A stretch of DNA of 64,000 bases, from assembly GCA_039978895.1 (NCBI GenBank), contig JBDWAL010000055.1, positions 62,001 to 126,000 of the forward strand. The letters run 5' to 3'. The position numbers and the translations under genes were made by a program. The number at the start of each line of letters is the position of its first letter. The stretch's first letter is position 1. This stretch comes from Aliishimia sp039978895. GTDB lineage: Bacteria > Pseudomonadota > Alphaproteobacteria > Rhodobacterales > Rhodobacteraceae. Below the pieces are notes generated by a model. It did not search any database. It was given only the letters and a program-made list of their open reading frames with translations, and was not told where the DNA came from. This document shows, piece by piece, positions 53,219-63,011 of this stretch.

Positions 53219-56200
53219 ATGGGCACAGCCACCTTTTCAACCGGAAGCGATTGGTCCATCGGCTCTGGATACAGAACCTATAGCTTCAACCCAAGCGGGG
53301 AAGGGAGCGGGGTCGAAGTGGATAACGTCAGTTATCGTTTCAACATCAATGCCAGCGGCGGTGGGTCCGTCGATCTCGGCGATGTCACGATTTATTTGCG
53401 GTCCCCCAACGGCGAGCGGCAGACCATCTACTTTAACCTAGATGGTTGGGGCGACGATGGGGATGACGGAAATGACAGTGACAGCGCGGATGACTATGAC
53501 ATCTATTTCAACGGCACAGATTCCAAGTCGCAAGAAAGTGGGTTCAACAATAACGGCGTGAACGGAACTTGGAAGCTGGAGGTGGATAACGACACCGGGC
53601 AGACCTTGATCATGCGCTATTTGGAGGTGAACGTTGACTGGTCATACCCGGCCGCACCCGACATGGCGGTTAAAGATCTGCGGTTTTCCGGCAACCCGAC
53701 ATACGATGAGTTGATGACGATCTCTGCTGATCTCAAGAATGAGGGCGATCAATACGCGGGCCCGTTCGAAGCTCATTTGTACATCAACGGCGTCTACGAA
53801 GAAAAATCCATCGTATCCTTGGGACTATTCGCAGGGCAGGAATGGACCGAGCGATTTACCTTCAGGGTGAACACAACAGGCGAGACCACAGCCGAAGTCC
53901 GGCTTGTCAATCTGGATGGGGACGACCGATTTTCGTCTAACAATACGCGCACCGAAACATTCACCCCAAAGCAGGGTGATCTGACGATCACGGATTTGGA
54001 GTTCACAGGAAACCCGTCATTGGGTGAATTTATGACTGTGAAGGCTGAAATTGAAAACATCGGTGACGGGAATTACATTGAATTCACGACGCTTCAGTTG
54101 TTTGTGAATGATGCAGCGGTTCCAGATGCGACGTCGGTGCTGAGCTTTGGGTTGCTTGCCGGGCAGTCTTGGACAGAAAATTTCACCTATTTCGTGACGG
54201 AAGGTGGCCCAAACAAGGTCGAGGTACGCATCGTCGACACGGAAGGCGAAAGTCGGACGGACAATAATAGCCGGACCGAATACTTCACGCCAAGCCAACA
54301 CGACCTTATGGTCACAGATATTTCAATCAACAAAACGCCACTTGCTGGTGAAGATATTCGGATCACAGGCACGGTCACGAACATTGGTGATGACACGACG
54401 CTTGATGCCTTTGATCTTGTCTTCTTTGATGCCGACAATGTGGAAATAGGACGCGAAGAATTTTCCCTCGGGCTGTGGGAAGGCTTGGCATATAAGCAAT
54501 CCATCGATTTCGAGGTGCCGCATGATCATACAGGTGATCTGGAGATCACCGCTCGTATCGAAGGAATTGCGCAAGACGCGGACTATTCAAACCACGCACG
54601 AACTGAGTCATTTGAAAGCATCGGTGCGACAATTGCTGACAAAGGTACCGAGATTGCATTGGCCAGCCACATGGTGCGTGCGGTTTATGGGGATGTCGAC
54701 ATTGCTTCGGCGTTTCGAAACACAGACGACAACGGGTTAGATGACGCCTATGATGACTACTTTGCGACCCTGTTTGGGGGCACATTAGAGGCACCCATTT
54801 GGGAAGTTCTCACAGATGTCGAACTTGGCAGCCATTTCGTCGGCAACAGCCAAACGCGCTTCACATCTGGCGGGTTGTTTGAAGGTCAACCGTTGCACAA
54901 CTTGGAGTCATGGGAAGCACAAGCGTTGCTCACCCGTGGGGTGGATGCGGATGGCGATACCACATTGGTCTTGGGATTTCGCGGGACAGATGACGCAATA
55001 TCGGCAGTGATCGACGGACAAGCGTTCACGGCGGACGGACAAGCCAATTATTACGAAGCGCTCCGCCCACTCATTAATGCGGCGATTTCTTATGCCAATG
55101 ACGGGACGAACGGCATCGATAAATTGATCGTCACAGGACATTCGCTTGGCGGCGCGATGGTTGATCTGTTTACCGCAGTTGATGGTCAATACGTTAGCGA
55201 TGATGTCGAACTTCATGCGATTGCTTTGGCTTCCGCGGGGCTCGATCCAGCGGTGCTAAATAACTTTGCGTCGTTTGACGAAGGGGTTGCTACGAACAAC
55301 TTGCTGTCCTTGGATTTGACTGCGCCAGATTGGTATTTGGGCCTGTCTCATTCGCAAGACGCGGTGACGTTTCCTTGGGAGAATATGCTGCTTCAAAATG
55401 GCGTTTTAATCACCAATGAGAACTTCTTTGACGGTTTGTTCGAGATTGATTTGCCGAATATCGACAATGACGACAAATCCCCGAAAGGCTTTGGCGCTGA
55501 GCATGACTCGGGCCTTTACTGGGCCAATTTGAGCAACCTTGCAGTTGATCCTTTACTGCAATTTCATGATGGACACCGTTTGATCATGGGGCGGTCAGAT
55601 TACGATGCAGTTGTCGATCTTGATGGTGAAATCTTACCGGTTTTCGACAAATACACTGGCAATGAAGACGATGATAGCGATTTGTCAGGAACAACCGCGC
55701 GCGAATATATCCTCGGTTTGTCAGGGGATGACGTCATTCGCGGGTATGGCGGGGATGACTTGTTGTCAGGTGGTTTAGGTGACGACTACATCTTTGGCGG
55801 TTCAGGCAATGATTATGCCAGCGGCGGCGACGGGCTCGACATTATCGCGGGTGGCACAGGTGATGACGTTTTGTTCGGTGGTGCTGGCAATGACGAACTT
55901 TCTGGCGGCGAAGAGGACGACCATCTAAACGGGGACGCCGGCGACGACATCTTGATAGGTGGCGAAGGGAATGACGTCTTCGATGGCGGTGAAGGTATCG
56001 ATACCGTGTCATATTCCGGTGTGTCTGGACGCGTCGTGGTCTCGTTGGAAGGGGCGCCATCAGATGTTGGAAGTGGTCAAGGGCTCGATACGTTTATCAA
56101 CATCGAAAACGTCCTTGGAACCAGCAGCAACGACCGAATTGTCGGCAATTCTGAGGCGAACGTCCTGATCGGCGGCTACGGAGATGACGTTCTGATTGGG

Positions 56201-56851
56201 CGTGGTGGTGGCAATGTCCTGGACGGTGGTTTTGGCGAAGATACATTGACCGGAGGTGGCTTGGCGGACACGCAAATGGGTGGCGAAGGCAATGATATTT
56301 TGCAAGGTTTAGGCGGCGCTGACGAGCTCTTTGGTGATCTTGGGAATGACTGGATCGAAGCTGGGCTTGGGGCTGATACTGCCTATGGTGGTGATGGTGA
56401 TGATCACGTCTTCGGAAGTGCAGGTAAGGACGTGTTGACGGGCGAAGACGGCAATGATGCGTTGCGTGGGGGATCAGGTGGTGATGACTTGGCGGGTGGC
56501 GACGGCGACGACAATATCGTGGGCAATCGTGGCAATGACAAAATAGCGGGCGGCGCTGGCAATGATGTGCTGACGGGCGGCGATGGGGCTGCTTTGGGCG
56601 ACAATTCCCGCGACATTTTCATATTTGCAAGCGATGCCAATGGCGGTGGCGGCTTTGACCGTATTCGAGACTTTGAGGACAACGTGGACAAACTTGATTT
56701 GTCGGGAACCGTTTATACCGATTTTGCCGAGGTGTTGGCTGATGCCTATGATGTCGGTGCGCATATGGAGGTTAACTTCGACGCGGGGGGAATTCTGCGC
56801 ATCGAGAACTTTAGCATCGCCGAGTTCTCTGCCGGCGATGTGTTGTTCTAA
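53219..56851 (+). CDS. Large RTX protein: P-domain-like + CARDB-like repeats + class 3 lipase + calcium-binding repeats
   Basis: 1210 residues with no N-terminal signal peptide; the C-terminus is of the type I secretion kind. Residues ~1-140 resemble a proprotein-convertase P domain (NGTWKLEVDND). Residues ~145-460 hold three related beta-sandwich repeats (xDLxITDLEFTGNP, then FGLLAGQSWTENF), like CARDB adhesion modules. Residues ~480-800 form a class 3 lipase domain, with FRGTDD and the nucleophile Ser642 in GHSLGG. From ~835 to 1120 lie many RTX nonapeptides, and the last ~90 residues match the end of the gene at 1-474. The enzyme would be exported and fold on calcium. AAGG precedes ATG 53219. 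It stands alone; no type I exporter gene is in the window. Confidence 0.88.
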   Translation: MGTATFSTGSDWSIGSGYRTYSFNPSGEGSGVEVDNVSYRFNINASGGGSVDLGDVTIYLRSPNGERQTIYFNLDGWGDDGDDGNDSDSADDYDIYFNGTDSKSQESGFNNNGVNGTWKLEVDNDTGQTLIMRYLEVNVDWSYPAAPDMAVKDLRFSGNPTYDELMTISADLKNEGDQYAGPFEAHLYINGVYEEKSIVSLGLFAGQEWTERFTFRVNTTGETTAEVRLVNLDGDDRFSSNNTRTETFTPKQGDLTITDLEFTGNPSLGEFMTVKAEIENIGDGNYIEFTTLQLFVNDAAVPDATSVLSFGLLAGQSWTENFTYFVTEGGPNKVEVRIVDTEGESRTDNNSRTEYFTPSQHDLMVTDISINKTPLAGEDIRITGTVTNIGDDTTLDAFDLVFFDADNVEIGREEFSLGLWEGLAYKQSIDFEVPHDHTGDLEITARIEGIAQDADYSNHARTESFESIGATIADKGTEIALASHMVRAVYGDVDIASAFRNTDDNGLDDAYDDYFATLFGGTLEAPIWEVLTDVELGSHFVGNSQTRFTSGGLFEGQPLHNLESWEAQALLTRGVDADGDTTLVLGFRGTDDAISAVIDGQAFTADGQANYYEALRPLINAAISYANDGTNGIDKLIVTGHSLGGAMVDLFTAVDGQYVSDDVELHAIALASAGLDPAVLNNFASFDEGVATNNLLSLDLTAPDWYLGLSHSQDAVTFPWENMLLQNGVLITNENFFDGLFEIDLPNIDNDDKSPKGFGAEHDSGLYWANLSNLAVDPLLQFHDGHRLIMGRSDYDAVVDLDGEILPVFDKYTGNEDDDSDLSGTTAREYILGLSGDDVIRGYGGDDLLSGGLGDDYIFGGSGNDYASGGDGLDIIAGGTGDDVLFGGAGNDELSGGEEDDHLNGDAGDDILIGGEGNDVFDGGEGIDTVSYSGVSGRVVVSLEGAPSDVGSGQGLDTFINIENVLGTSSNDRIVGNSEANVLIGGYGDDVLIGRGGGNVLDGGFGEDTLTGGGLADTQMGGEGNDILQGLGGADELFGDLGNDWIEAGLGADTAYGGDGDDHVFGSAGKDVLTGEDGNDALRGGSGGDDLAGGDGDDNIVGNRGNDKIAGGAGNDVLTGGDGAALGDNSRDIFIFASDANGGGGFDRIRDFEDNVDKLDLSGTVYTDFAEVLADAYDVGAHMEVNFDAGGILRIENFSIAEFSAGDVLF

Positions 56852-56884
56852 GAGACGCCGAACACGTCAGGCATGACGGAGGGT

Positions 56885-57562
56885 TTATGTGTCAAAGCCA
56901 AGGAAGCGCGTGGTGTTCACGATTGAACGCCGCCGCGAGACGACTGAATTGGCAACAAAATCCTCATCCGGCCAGCCCATCGCGACACATGTCAGGATTA
57001 CCTGATCCTCTGGGATGTTTGCAACTTCGCGCACAACCGGGCTTTGCATGATGCCCTGACCGTTGATCACGCAGCCGAGACCCTTGGCCCATGCCGCAAG
57101 AACCAATCCATAAGTCATCGCGCCAGTGTCAAAGTGAGCGATCGTATTGTCGAGAAGTGAGCGATCGAAACATACAACAACTGAAACCGGCGCATCAAAT
57201 TGGCGAAATCCGCGCATGACCCAGTCTTGACGACGCTCTGCATCGTGACGCTCAATCCCCATCGCTTCAAACAATTGCACGGCGATCTCGATCTGGCGCT
57301 TGCGGTGCTCGCCTTCATAGGCGGCGTAGTCTTCAATTTCACGGCTCGGTGTGACTCCAGCCAACATGCGTTCGGTATTTCCTGTGCGCACGCGTTCAAG
57401 CGGCTCACCCGCCAAAACATGCAAATGCCAAGGCTGTGTATTCATCGAGGACGGCGCGCGGTTGGCCAAAGCGATGACCTCTTCGAGCAGTTCTTGCGGA
57501 ACTGGTTTGTCCGTGAACCCACGTATGGAGCGGCGGTCTTGCATGGCTTGATCAAGGTTCAT
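56885..57562 (-). CDS. Nitroreductase family protein
   Basis: 225 residues of the FMN-dependent nitroreductase fold, with RRSIRGFTDKPVP at the N-terminus, RAPSSMNTQPWHLHV and GLGCVINGQGI. It would reduce nitro or quinone compounds with NAD(P)H. It converges on the RTX lipase with only 33 bases between stops. The native substrate is unknown. Confidence 0.9.
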   Translation of the reverse strand: MNLDQAMQDRRSIRGFTDKPVPQELLEEVIALANRAPSSMNTQPWHLHVLAGEPLERVRTGNTERMLAGVTPSREIEDYAAYEGEHRKRQIEIAVQLFEAMGIERHDAERRQDWVMRGFRQFDAPVSVVVCFDRSLLDNTIAHFDTGAMTYGLVLAAWAKGLGCVINGQGIMQSPVVREVANIPEDQVILTCVAMGWPDEDFVANSVVSRRRSIVNTTRFLGFDT

Positions 57563-57673
57563 CGGAAACTTCCTGTTTGTGACGATTTAGCGTCGGGTCT
57601 TCGTTTCCCTTCGCCATTTGTCGAACCTTAGAGCCATACATCGCGGCTTAAAAAGCCCAAACCCGATGTGGCG

Positions 57674-58282
57674 TTACGTCAGTTTCTCAAGTTGAATGTC
57701 TGCGCGTAGCAAATTGTTGGTGACAAAGGATGCATTTGGAAGATCGTTTCCTTCGACTTTTCGACGTGCACTGTCTTGCGAGATGCCATGATCGTGCCAA
57801 CGGGTCATCAATCTGGTGCGCAAGATGGTCTCTGGCACGGAAAGGTATATCGAAAAGTCCCAGAACGTTGATAAGTCTCGCCATCCGGGTCGGTCCAAGA
57901 GCAGGTAGTTCCCTTCAATGATAACAGTTTTCGTCTTGGATGTGACCATTCCCGCTCCTGCAATGGCGAGATCAAGGGAGCGATCAAAAACTGGGAAAAT
58001 AATTTCGTCTTCGGTCGATAAGCGCGCAACCAAATGAAGCAGTCCAGATCGATCAAACGTGTCGGCAGATCCCTTGCGCCCCAAAAGGCCGCGCTGTTCT
58101 AAAATTCGATTATCCAAATGAAAGCCGTCCATGGGCACGACGCAACTGTCAGGAATAGCCTGTTCCAAAGCCACCGCTAAAGTCGATTTTCCGCTGGCAG
58201 GAGATCCACACAGCGCGACTAAACGGCGTTTGTTGCGTGTCTTGACGGCTTCAATGTTTTGAACAAGTTCGGTGAATTGCAT
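57674..58282 (-). CDS. P-loop nucleoside/sugar kinase (uridine kinase-like)
   Basis: 202 residues. Walker A CGSPASGKST, then VVPMDGFHLDN and IIEGNYLLLD, are typical of the uridine kinase/phosphoribulokinase-like superfamily, in particular the small YggC/FrcK-type kinases often found with sugar transporters. It is divergent from a ROK regulator across a 540-base gap, and a sugar ABC operon starts 3.4 kb away, which suggests it phosphorylates a sugar. Confidence 0.85.
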   Translation of the reverse strand: MQFTELVQNIEAVKTRNKRRLVALCGSPASGKSTLAVALEQAIPDSCVVPMDGFHLDNRILEQRGLLGRKGSADTFDRSGLLHLVARLSTEDEIIFPVFDRSLDLAIAGAGMVTSKTKTVIIEGNYLLLDRPGWRDLSTFWDFSIYLSVPETILRTRLMTRWHDHGISQDSARRKVEGNDLPNASFVTNNLLRADIQLEKLT

Positions 58283-58822
58283 TTATTTGGCCTTTACATC
58301 ATTTGGCGATCTACGCCCGAACATGTCCGCTATTTGGCCTTATATCGAGCGATTTTTGAGACGGTACCGAATATCGGTTCTCTCAATTCATACAGGTCCA
58401 TCAGCGATAACAATCGCGGGGAATTCGCTCAGAGCAATCATCTTTGAGCCAAAAGGCGTTTCGTGGGTCGTAAGGACACTTTGACTTTGGCGATTTTGCA
58501 AAAACCGATGGCCTGAATTTCTAAGTCGTTGTGCACTGCCCTGCATGAATACAGAGCGATAACGGTCGAACTACGTCTGCAGTGACATCATCATTCATCT
58601 TAACGGAAATTACGCAAGTGCTTGTCTGTTCAGCTTGACGCAAGGCTGTCGCTGTATTTTTCATTCTTACGTGACTTTTCCAAAATTTTGCTGGTGGACC
58701 TCAAGGGCTCGAAGCAAGCGATACAACCCCGCTATTTTAGATGACTCGTCAATTATTCAACAAACTTGATTTATTAATTTGGTGGATGCATTGTTCGCGC
58801 CACGAAGCTGTCGAATGGTAAA
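58283..58822. other. 540-bp intergenic region without a clear gene
   Basis: This divergent gap between the kinase and the ROK regulator holds only short open frames with no recognisable protein (for example 58259-58447). It is AT-rich, particularly near 58700-58800. It must contain promoters for both neighbours. I see no strong inverted repeat or riboswitch. Confidence 0.5.
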
Positions 58823-60022
58823 ATGAACGAAGACACCACAATAAGACCCCTAAGCAGTGGAGTGAACCAGAAAGGAGTTCGTGATCACAATGAACGTTTG
58901 ATCCTTTCGGTATTACAGCGTTATGGCGCCATGCCCGGGAGTGAGATCGCAAAACAAACTCAACTCTCTGCGCAGACGATCTCGGTAATCTTGCGTAAGT
59001 TGGAAGGGGACGGCTTTGTCGTTAAGGGCGAACCTGTCAAGGGCAAGGTCGGTAAACCTTCCGTTCCCATCGGACTAAACCCCAATGGAGCTTTGGCATT
59101 TGGTGTGAAGATCGGACGACGCAGCAGCGAAGTCTTCCTTATGAACCTTTGCGGAACAGTTCTGTTCAAGGCGCATTTAGGGTATAAGTTTGCATTGCCC
59201 AAGACTGTATTCAGTTTTATCCGCAATAGCCTTAAAGAGGCAAAACTCTCAATAGATGAAAAACTTGTAGCGAAGATCTGCGGAATCGGCGTCGCGGCTC
59301 CATTTGATCTTTGGAAGTGGGGGGATGTAGGTGGAAATACGCCACTAGCTTTCCTGTCTTGGAAGGACATTTCGATTGAAGAGGAAGTCGCATTATTTTC
59401 CGACTTGCCGGTTTTTATGGTGAACGATGGCACGAGTGCATGTTGGGCTGAACATGTGTTCGGCCGGGGGCGAGAGTTTAACGACTATGCATATTTTTTC
59501 GTGTCCACATTCATTGGAGGCGGTTTGGTTTTGAACCAATCGGTTTATGAAGGGGGACGCGGGAATGCAGGCGCATTGGCCCCTTTGCGGATCGGGGACA
59601 GAGACGGCCGCACCAAACAATTACTGGATGTGGCCTCGATCTGGGTTTTAGAAGAAAAAATAGCGAAATCAGGCCATGATCCCAAAGCACTTTGGGTGCA
59701 TCCTCAAGATTGGACGGCATTTGCGCCGCACGTCGACGAATGGATCGTAGCTGCGGCTAACGCTATCGCTCAAGCTTGTGTTTCCGTGTGTGCTGTTATC
59801 GATTTTGAGGCGATTGTCGTTGATGGGCATTTGCCAAGCGATGTGCGTTCCAAGCTTGTCGATGCAGTGCGGGCGCGACTGCCGCAACAAGATAGCCGAG
59901 GCTTGATTGTGCCGCAAATTTTTGAGGGCAGCATAGGAAGTGACGCCCGGGCAATAGGTGCGGCTTGCAGTCCTATGTTCAAACATTTTTTCCTCAGTGC
60001 TAAATCAGCCGTGCCCGATTGA
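58823..60022 (+). CDS. ROK-family transcriptional regulator
   Basis: 399 residues. N-terminal winged helix-turn-helix (GSEIAKQTQLSAQTISVILRKLEGDGFV), then a ROK kinase-like domain (FGVKIGRRSSEV, GIGVAAPFD, VNDGTSACWAEHVFGRG, FVSTFIGGGLVLN). I do not see the C-x-C-G-x2-G-C zinc motif that many ROK proteins have after GNAGALAPL. It would sense a sugar and probably acts on the kinase gene or the ABC operon. Confidence 0.9.
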   Translation: MNEDTTIRPLSSGVNQKGVRDHNERLILSVLQRYGAMPGSEIAKQTQLSAQTISVILRKLEGDGFVVKGEPVKGKVGKPSVPIGLNPNGALAFGVKIGRRSSEVFLMNLCGTVLFKAHLGYKFALPKTVFSFIRNSLKEAKLSIDEKLVAKICGIGVAAPFDLWKWGDVGGNTPLAFLSWKDISIEEEVALFSDLPVFMVNDGTSACWAEHVFGRGREFNDYAYFFVSTFIGGGLVLNQSVYEGGRGNAGALAPLRIGDRDGRTKQLLDVASIWVLEEKIAKSGHDPKALWVHPQDWTAFAPHVDEWIVAAANAIAQACVSVCAVIDFEAIVVDGHLPSDVRSKLVDAVRARLPQQDSRGLIVPQIFEGSIGSDARAIGAACSPMFKHFFLSAKSAVPD

Positions 60023-60142
60023 TGGAATGTTAGACAGCGTCAGAAAACCAAGAATTGAGCAGAGATTTTCTTTCAAATTTGCAGCCATCTTGTAGTATGT
60101 GCTCAATTTTTAATCATCGTTTGACAAGAACAGTGAAGTTTC

Positions 60143-60559
60143 ATGGACGACATTAGTAACGAACAGTTTCAGGCGTTTCTTGATGAAATTTCCGAGTGTT
60201 TCGTCACACGGGATTTTGCGGTTTGGCGAGGCAAGGTCATTTACCCTTTCTCGCTGATTACGTCAGCTGGACCAGTCACCTTGCGGAATGATGACGAATT
60301 GCGCCGAAACTTCGAAATGTACCTTTTTGTTTGCGACCAGTTAAACATCGACAAGGTGTTCCGCGTTCCAAAATCATTGGAGAACTGTGACGACGGGACA
60401 TGGATTGGGACATATGTGACGCATTTAATGTCTGGGGCACAACGCGCGGCTCGCCCATTCACATCGTCAGTGCTGATGTCCGTTACACCAAGCGGCATAA
60501 AAATGACGGCGATTTTGAATGCTCGTGGCACGCATGAATGGATTCCGCAACGCGATTGA
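60143..60559 (+). CDS. NTF2-like small protein of unknown function
   Basis: 138 residues, no signal peptide. The pattern of an N-terminal helix (FQAFLDEISECFVTRDF) followed by a curved beta sheet with alternating hydrophobics (VLMSVTPSGIKMTAILN) suggests the SnoaL/NTF2-like fold, but no catalytic motif is evident. It follows the ROK regulator by 120 bases. Function not assignable. Confidence 0.7.
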   Translation: MDDISNEQFQAFLDEISECFVTRDFAVWRGKVIYPFSLITSAGPVTLRNDDELRRNFEMYLFVCDQLNIDKVFRVPKSLENCDDGTWIGTYVTHLMSGAQRAARPFTSSVLMSVTPSGIKMTAILNARGTHEWIPQRD

Positions 60560-60620
60560 TCTTCAAAGGGCTGTTAAGCGTGGGAGTGGGACCGTAAGTT
60601 CGATTGCAGAGAAACGGAAG

Positions 60621-61400
60621 CTACCCTTCGATTACGGAAATCCCATCACCTGGGCGGATCAGGCCACCTTGTAAAATCTCCGCATATACTCCCATGTCGG
60701 AATGCCCAAATTGCTCGCGTAACAACTTGGGTACATTCAAATCGCGCTCGCCTGTATTCAAATTCACTTCTGTTGCTGGGCATCTTTTTGTGCGCATGAT
60801 CAGTTTCATCCGTACATCACCGATGCAAAGTGTTTGCCCCATCATGTCCAATTCTGACAGTGCGGGCAGGCCTGAGAAAACAATATTTCCGCGAAAACGT
60901 GCCGGGCTCACGTCCTGCCCAATCAATTTCGAGAAGTGCGCGACACTTTCGATGTTGATAAGGGAAACAGCGTTCATCATCGCAGGCGAGACGACGGACA
61001 CATCGGTGAATTTATGCGGATGTGCTGAGCATAAAGTGGGACGCATGGCTTCCGAAAAATTCAGGTGATCACACAAAACCCCAGCCGCTGCATCGCGCCC
61101 TCTTTCTGTATTCAGATCAAACTCCGCAGAGGTTCCATCGCGCGCGATTGTCAGAATTTGGCGCGTCGGATCAAATTTCGTTGCGAGTGTCGCTAGGTCG
61201 GCATCCCGCGCTAAAACTACGAATTTGGTTTTTGGCAAAGGCTTAGGATTGAGGGGATCAAACCCACTTCCGGGGCGTGCAAACCCATAAGCTCGGTCCA
61301 TTGGAAAACCATGTCCCGCCTTTAGCGTGACGTGGCCTAGGGGCTGCGCGCTGAGCCCTTTGATAGGGTAATGAAAGAGGTCTTCGATGATGCCGTCCAT
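60621..61400 (-). CDS. MOSC-domain protein (YcbX/mARC-like)
   Basis: 259 residues. An N-terminal MOSC_N beta-barrel (LFHYPIKGLSAQPLGHVTL, FPMDRAYGF) and a C-terminal MOSC domain (FRGNIVFSGLPALSELDMMG, TKRCPATEVNLNTGERD with the molybdenum-ligand cysteine) are visible. Such proteins bind the molybdenum cofactor and may reduce N-hydroxylated compounds. It converges on the NTF2-like gene. The upstream 280 bases are shared with the sugar operon's promoter. Confidence 0.87.
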   Translation of the reverse strand: MDGIIEDLFHYPIKGLSAQPLGHVTLKAGHGFPMDRAYGFARPGSGFDPLNPKPLPKTKFVVLARDADLATLATKFDPTRQILTIARDGTSAEFDLNTERGRDAAAGVLCDHLNFSEAMRPTLCSAHPHKFTDVSVVSPAMMNAVSLINIESVAHFSKLIGQDVSPARFRGNIVFSGLPALSELDMMGQTLCIGDVRMKLIMRTKRCPATEVNLNTGERDLNVPKLLREQFGHSDMGVYAEILQGGLIRPGDGISVIEG

Positions 61401-61488
61401 AGAAAAATATACCCTTTTCAGCTCAGGGGAATCGTCGCTGTCGAGCTATTGTGCACTGAGGTATGAAAATTTGACAAATGTATTGTGG

Positions 61489-61518
61489 TTGAGAATCTGA
61501 TGGCTCTCAAGATATAAT
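61489..61518 (+). promoter_or_regulatory. Candidate promoter of the sugar ABC operon
   Basis: TTGAGA (61489-61494) and a perfect TATAAT (61513-61518) are 18 bases apart. The operon's first codon is 165 bases downstream, leaving a leader that holds the two palindromes. A TTGACA at 61471 without a good -10 is an alternative -35. Confidence 0.55.
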
Positions 61519-61560
61519 TTATCTGTAAATCAGAGAGATAGGGTGAATCACCGACACTAA

Positions 61561-61606
61561 TGAGGTGCGCACCTCAAAAAAAAGTAGACTTGAGGTGCGC
61601 ACCTCA
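61561..61606. promoter_or_regulatory. Twin identical 16-bp palindromes (operator pair)
   Basis: TGAGGTGCGCACCTCA occurs at 61561-61576 and 61591-61606, 30 bases centre to centre (about three helical turns). The second extends to TTGAGGTGCGCACCTCAA. The central CG is typical of LacI-family operators; the nearby ROK regulator (58823) is the only candidate in the window. Located downstream of the likely promoter, the pair would block elongation or form a repression loop. Confidence 0.85.
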
Positions 61607-61682
61607 AATAGCCTCATACATGTCGAATAGACGATTCGGTTTCCGACAAGAGAAGTCGAATCCACTTCTGGGAGGAAAAACT

Positions 61683-63002
61683 ATGAAGACGTTTAAGCTG
61701 GCATCGGTCAGTGCGCTAAGCCTTGTTGCGGCAACTTTCGCAGGAAGCGCGCAAGCAGATGATCTCACTCTTTGTTGGGCCGCTTGGGACCCTGCCAATG
61801 CCTTGGTTGAGTTGAGCAAAGAATTCGAAACCCAATCTGGCCACAATATGAGCTTTGAGTTCATCCCGTGGCCCAACTTTGCCGACCGTATGTTGAACGA
61901 ACTCAATTCCGGCGGCAAGTTATGCGACCTTTTGATCGGGGATAGCCAATGGATTGGTGGCGGCGCGGAAAATGGCCACTACGTCAAATTGAACGACTTC
62001 TTTGACGCCGAAAATATTTCCATGTCGGACTTCGCGGAGGCAACTGTTTACGCGTATTCCACATGGCCAAAAGGCACGCCAAATTATTACGCTTTGCCTG
62101 CAATGGGCGACGCGAATGGTTGGTTCTATCGCAAGGATTGGTTCGCGCGCGAAGATATTCGGGCAGATTTCAAAGCTGCGACTGGCCGCGAATTGGGCGA
62201 GCCCACGTCTCAAAAAGAAATGCTGGAAATCGCACAGTTTTTCCAAGGGCGGGAAATTGACGGCCAAAAAGTCTATGGCGCTGCGATCTTTACGGAACGA
62301 GGGTCTGAAGGCATCACCATGGGCGTTACGTCTGCGTTGTACCCATGGGGCTTCAAATACGAAAACACGCCGGGCAGTTACGACATGGAAGGTGCTGTGA
62401 ATTCGCCGGAAGCTGTCGAAGCTCTGGAATTCTATAAAGAATTCTACAAAACGGCGACACCTCCGGGCTATACAAACGCATATATGGGTGAATCTCTGGA
62501 TGCGTTCAAATCCGGTCAAGTTGCGATGGCAATGAACTGGTTTGCGTTCTTCCCGGGCCTTTATGCGGATCCGAACACAGGCGGCGATAAAATCGACTTC
62601 TTTGTGAACCCTCCACAAAACCAAGCGGGCTCGACGCTGGGTGGGCAGGGCATTTCCGTCGTTGCCTACTCGGAAAAGCAGGACGCTGCGCTGGAGTACA
62701 TCAAGTGGTTTGCCAACCCAGATGTCCAAGCCAAGTGGTGGGAATTGGGCGGCTACTCTGCGCATAATTCAGTGCTGAATGCCCCGACGTTCAAAGACAG
62801 TGCCCCATTCGCGGGTGATTTCCTTGAAGCCATGGGCGCTGTGCAGGATTTCTGGCAAGAGCCAGTCTATGCAGAGCTTCTTTTGGCGATGCAGAAACGC
62901 ATTCATGACTACGTGGTTGCGGACCAAGGCTCGGCACAAGAAGCCCTTGATAAGTTGATCGAAGACTGGACTGAAGTCTTTGAAGACGAAGGCAAACTCT
63001 AA
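61683..63002 (+). CDS. Sugar ABC transporter substrate-binding protein (family 1)
   Basis: 439 residues with a signal peptide (MKTFKLASVSALSLVAATFAG, cleavage near AQA-DD). The mature part is a family 1 solute-binding protein: FEFIPWPNFADRMLNELNSGG and the aromatic-rich SDFAEATVYAYSTWPKGTPNYYALPAMGD are typical, as is the C-terminal ALEYIKWFANPDVQAKWW. GGAGG precedes ATG 61683. First gene of a sugar operon, controlled through the palindromes upstream. The sugar is not identifiable. Confidence 0.92.
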   Translation: MKTFKLASVSALSLVAATFAGSAQADDLTLCWAAWDPANALVELSKEFETQSGHNMSFEFIPWPNFADRMLNELNSGGKLCDLLIGDSQWIGGGAENGHYVKLNDFFDAENISMSDFAEATVYAYSTWPKGTPNYYALPAMGDANGWFYRKDWFAREDIRADFKAATGRELGEPTSQKEMLEIAQFFQGREIDGQKVYGAAIFTERGSEGITMGVTSALYPWGFKYENTPGSYDMEGAVNSPEAVEALEFYKEFYKTATPPGYTNAYMGESLDAFKSGQVAMAMNWFAFFPGLYADPNTGGDKIDFFVNPPQNQAGSTLGGQGISVVAYSEKQDAALEYIKWFANPDVQAKWWELGGYSAHNSVLNAPTFKDSAPFAGDFLEAMGAVQDFWQEPVYAELLLAMQKRIHDYVVADQGSAQEALDKLIEDWTEVFEDEGKL

Positions 63003-63011
63003 ACAAAGTTC

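Noticed and set aside
55720..56580. Regular short repeats that could suggest a CRISPR or satellite array
   Set aside because: They are degenerate 27-base codings of RTX nonapeptides in one open frame, not identical repeats with unique spacers.
58259..58484. Small plus-strand open frames of 62 and 70 codons beside the kinase
   Set aside because: No ribosome site or recognisable domain; they overlap each other and the start of the kinase gene.
60604..61068. Plus-strand 154-codon open frame
   Set aside because: It lies antisense within the MOSC-domain gene, which has a clear family match.
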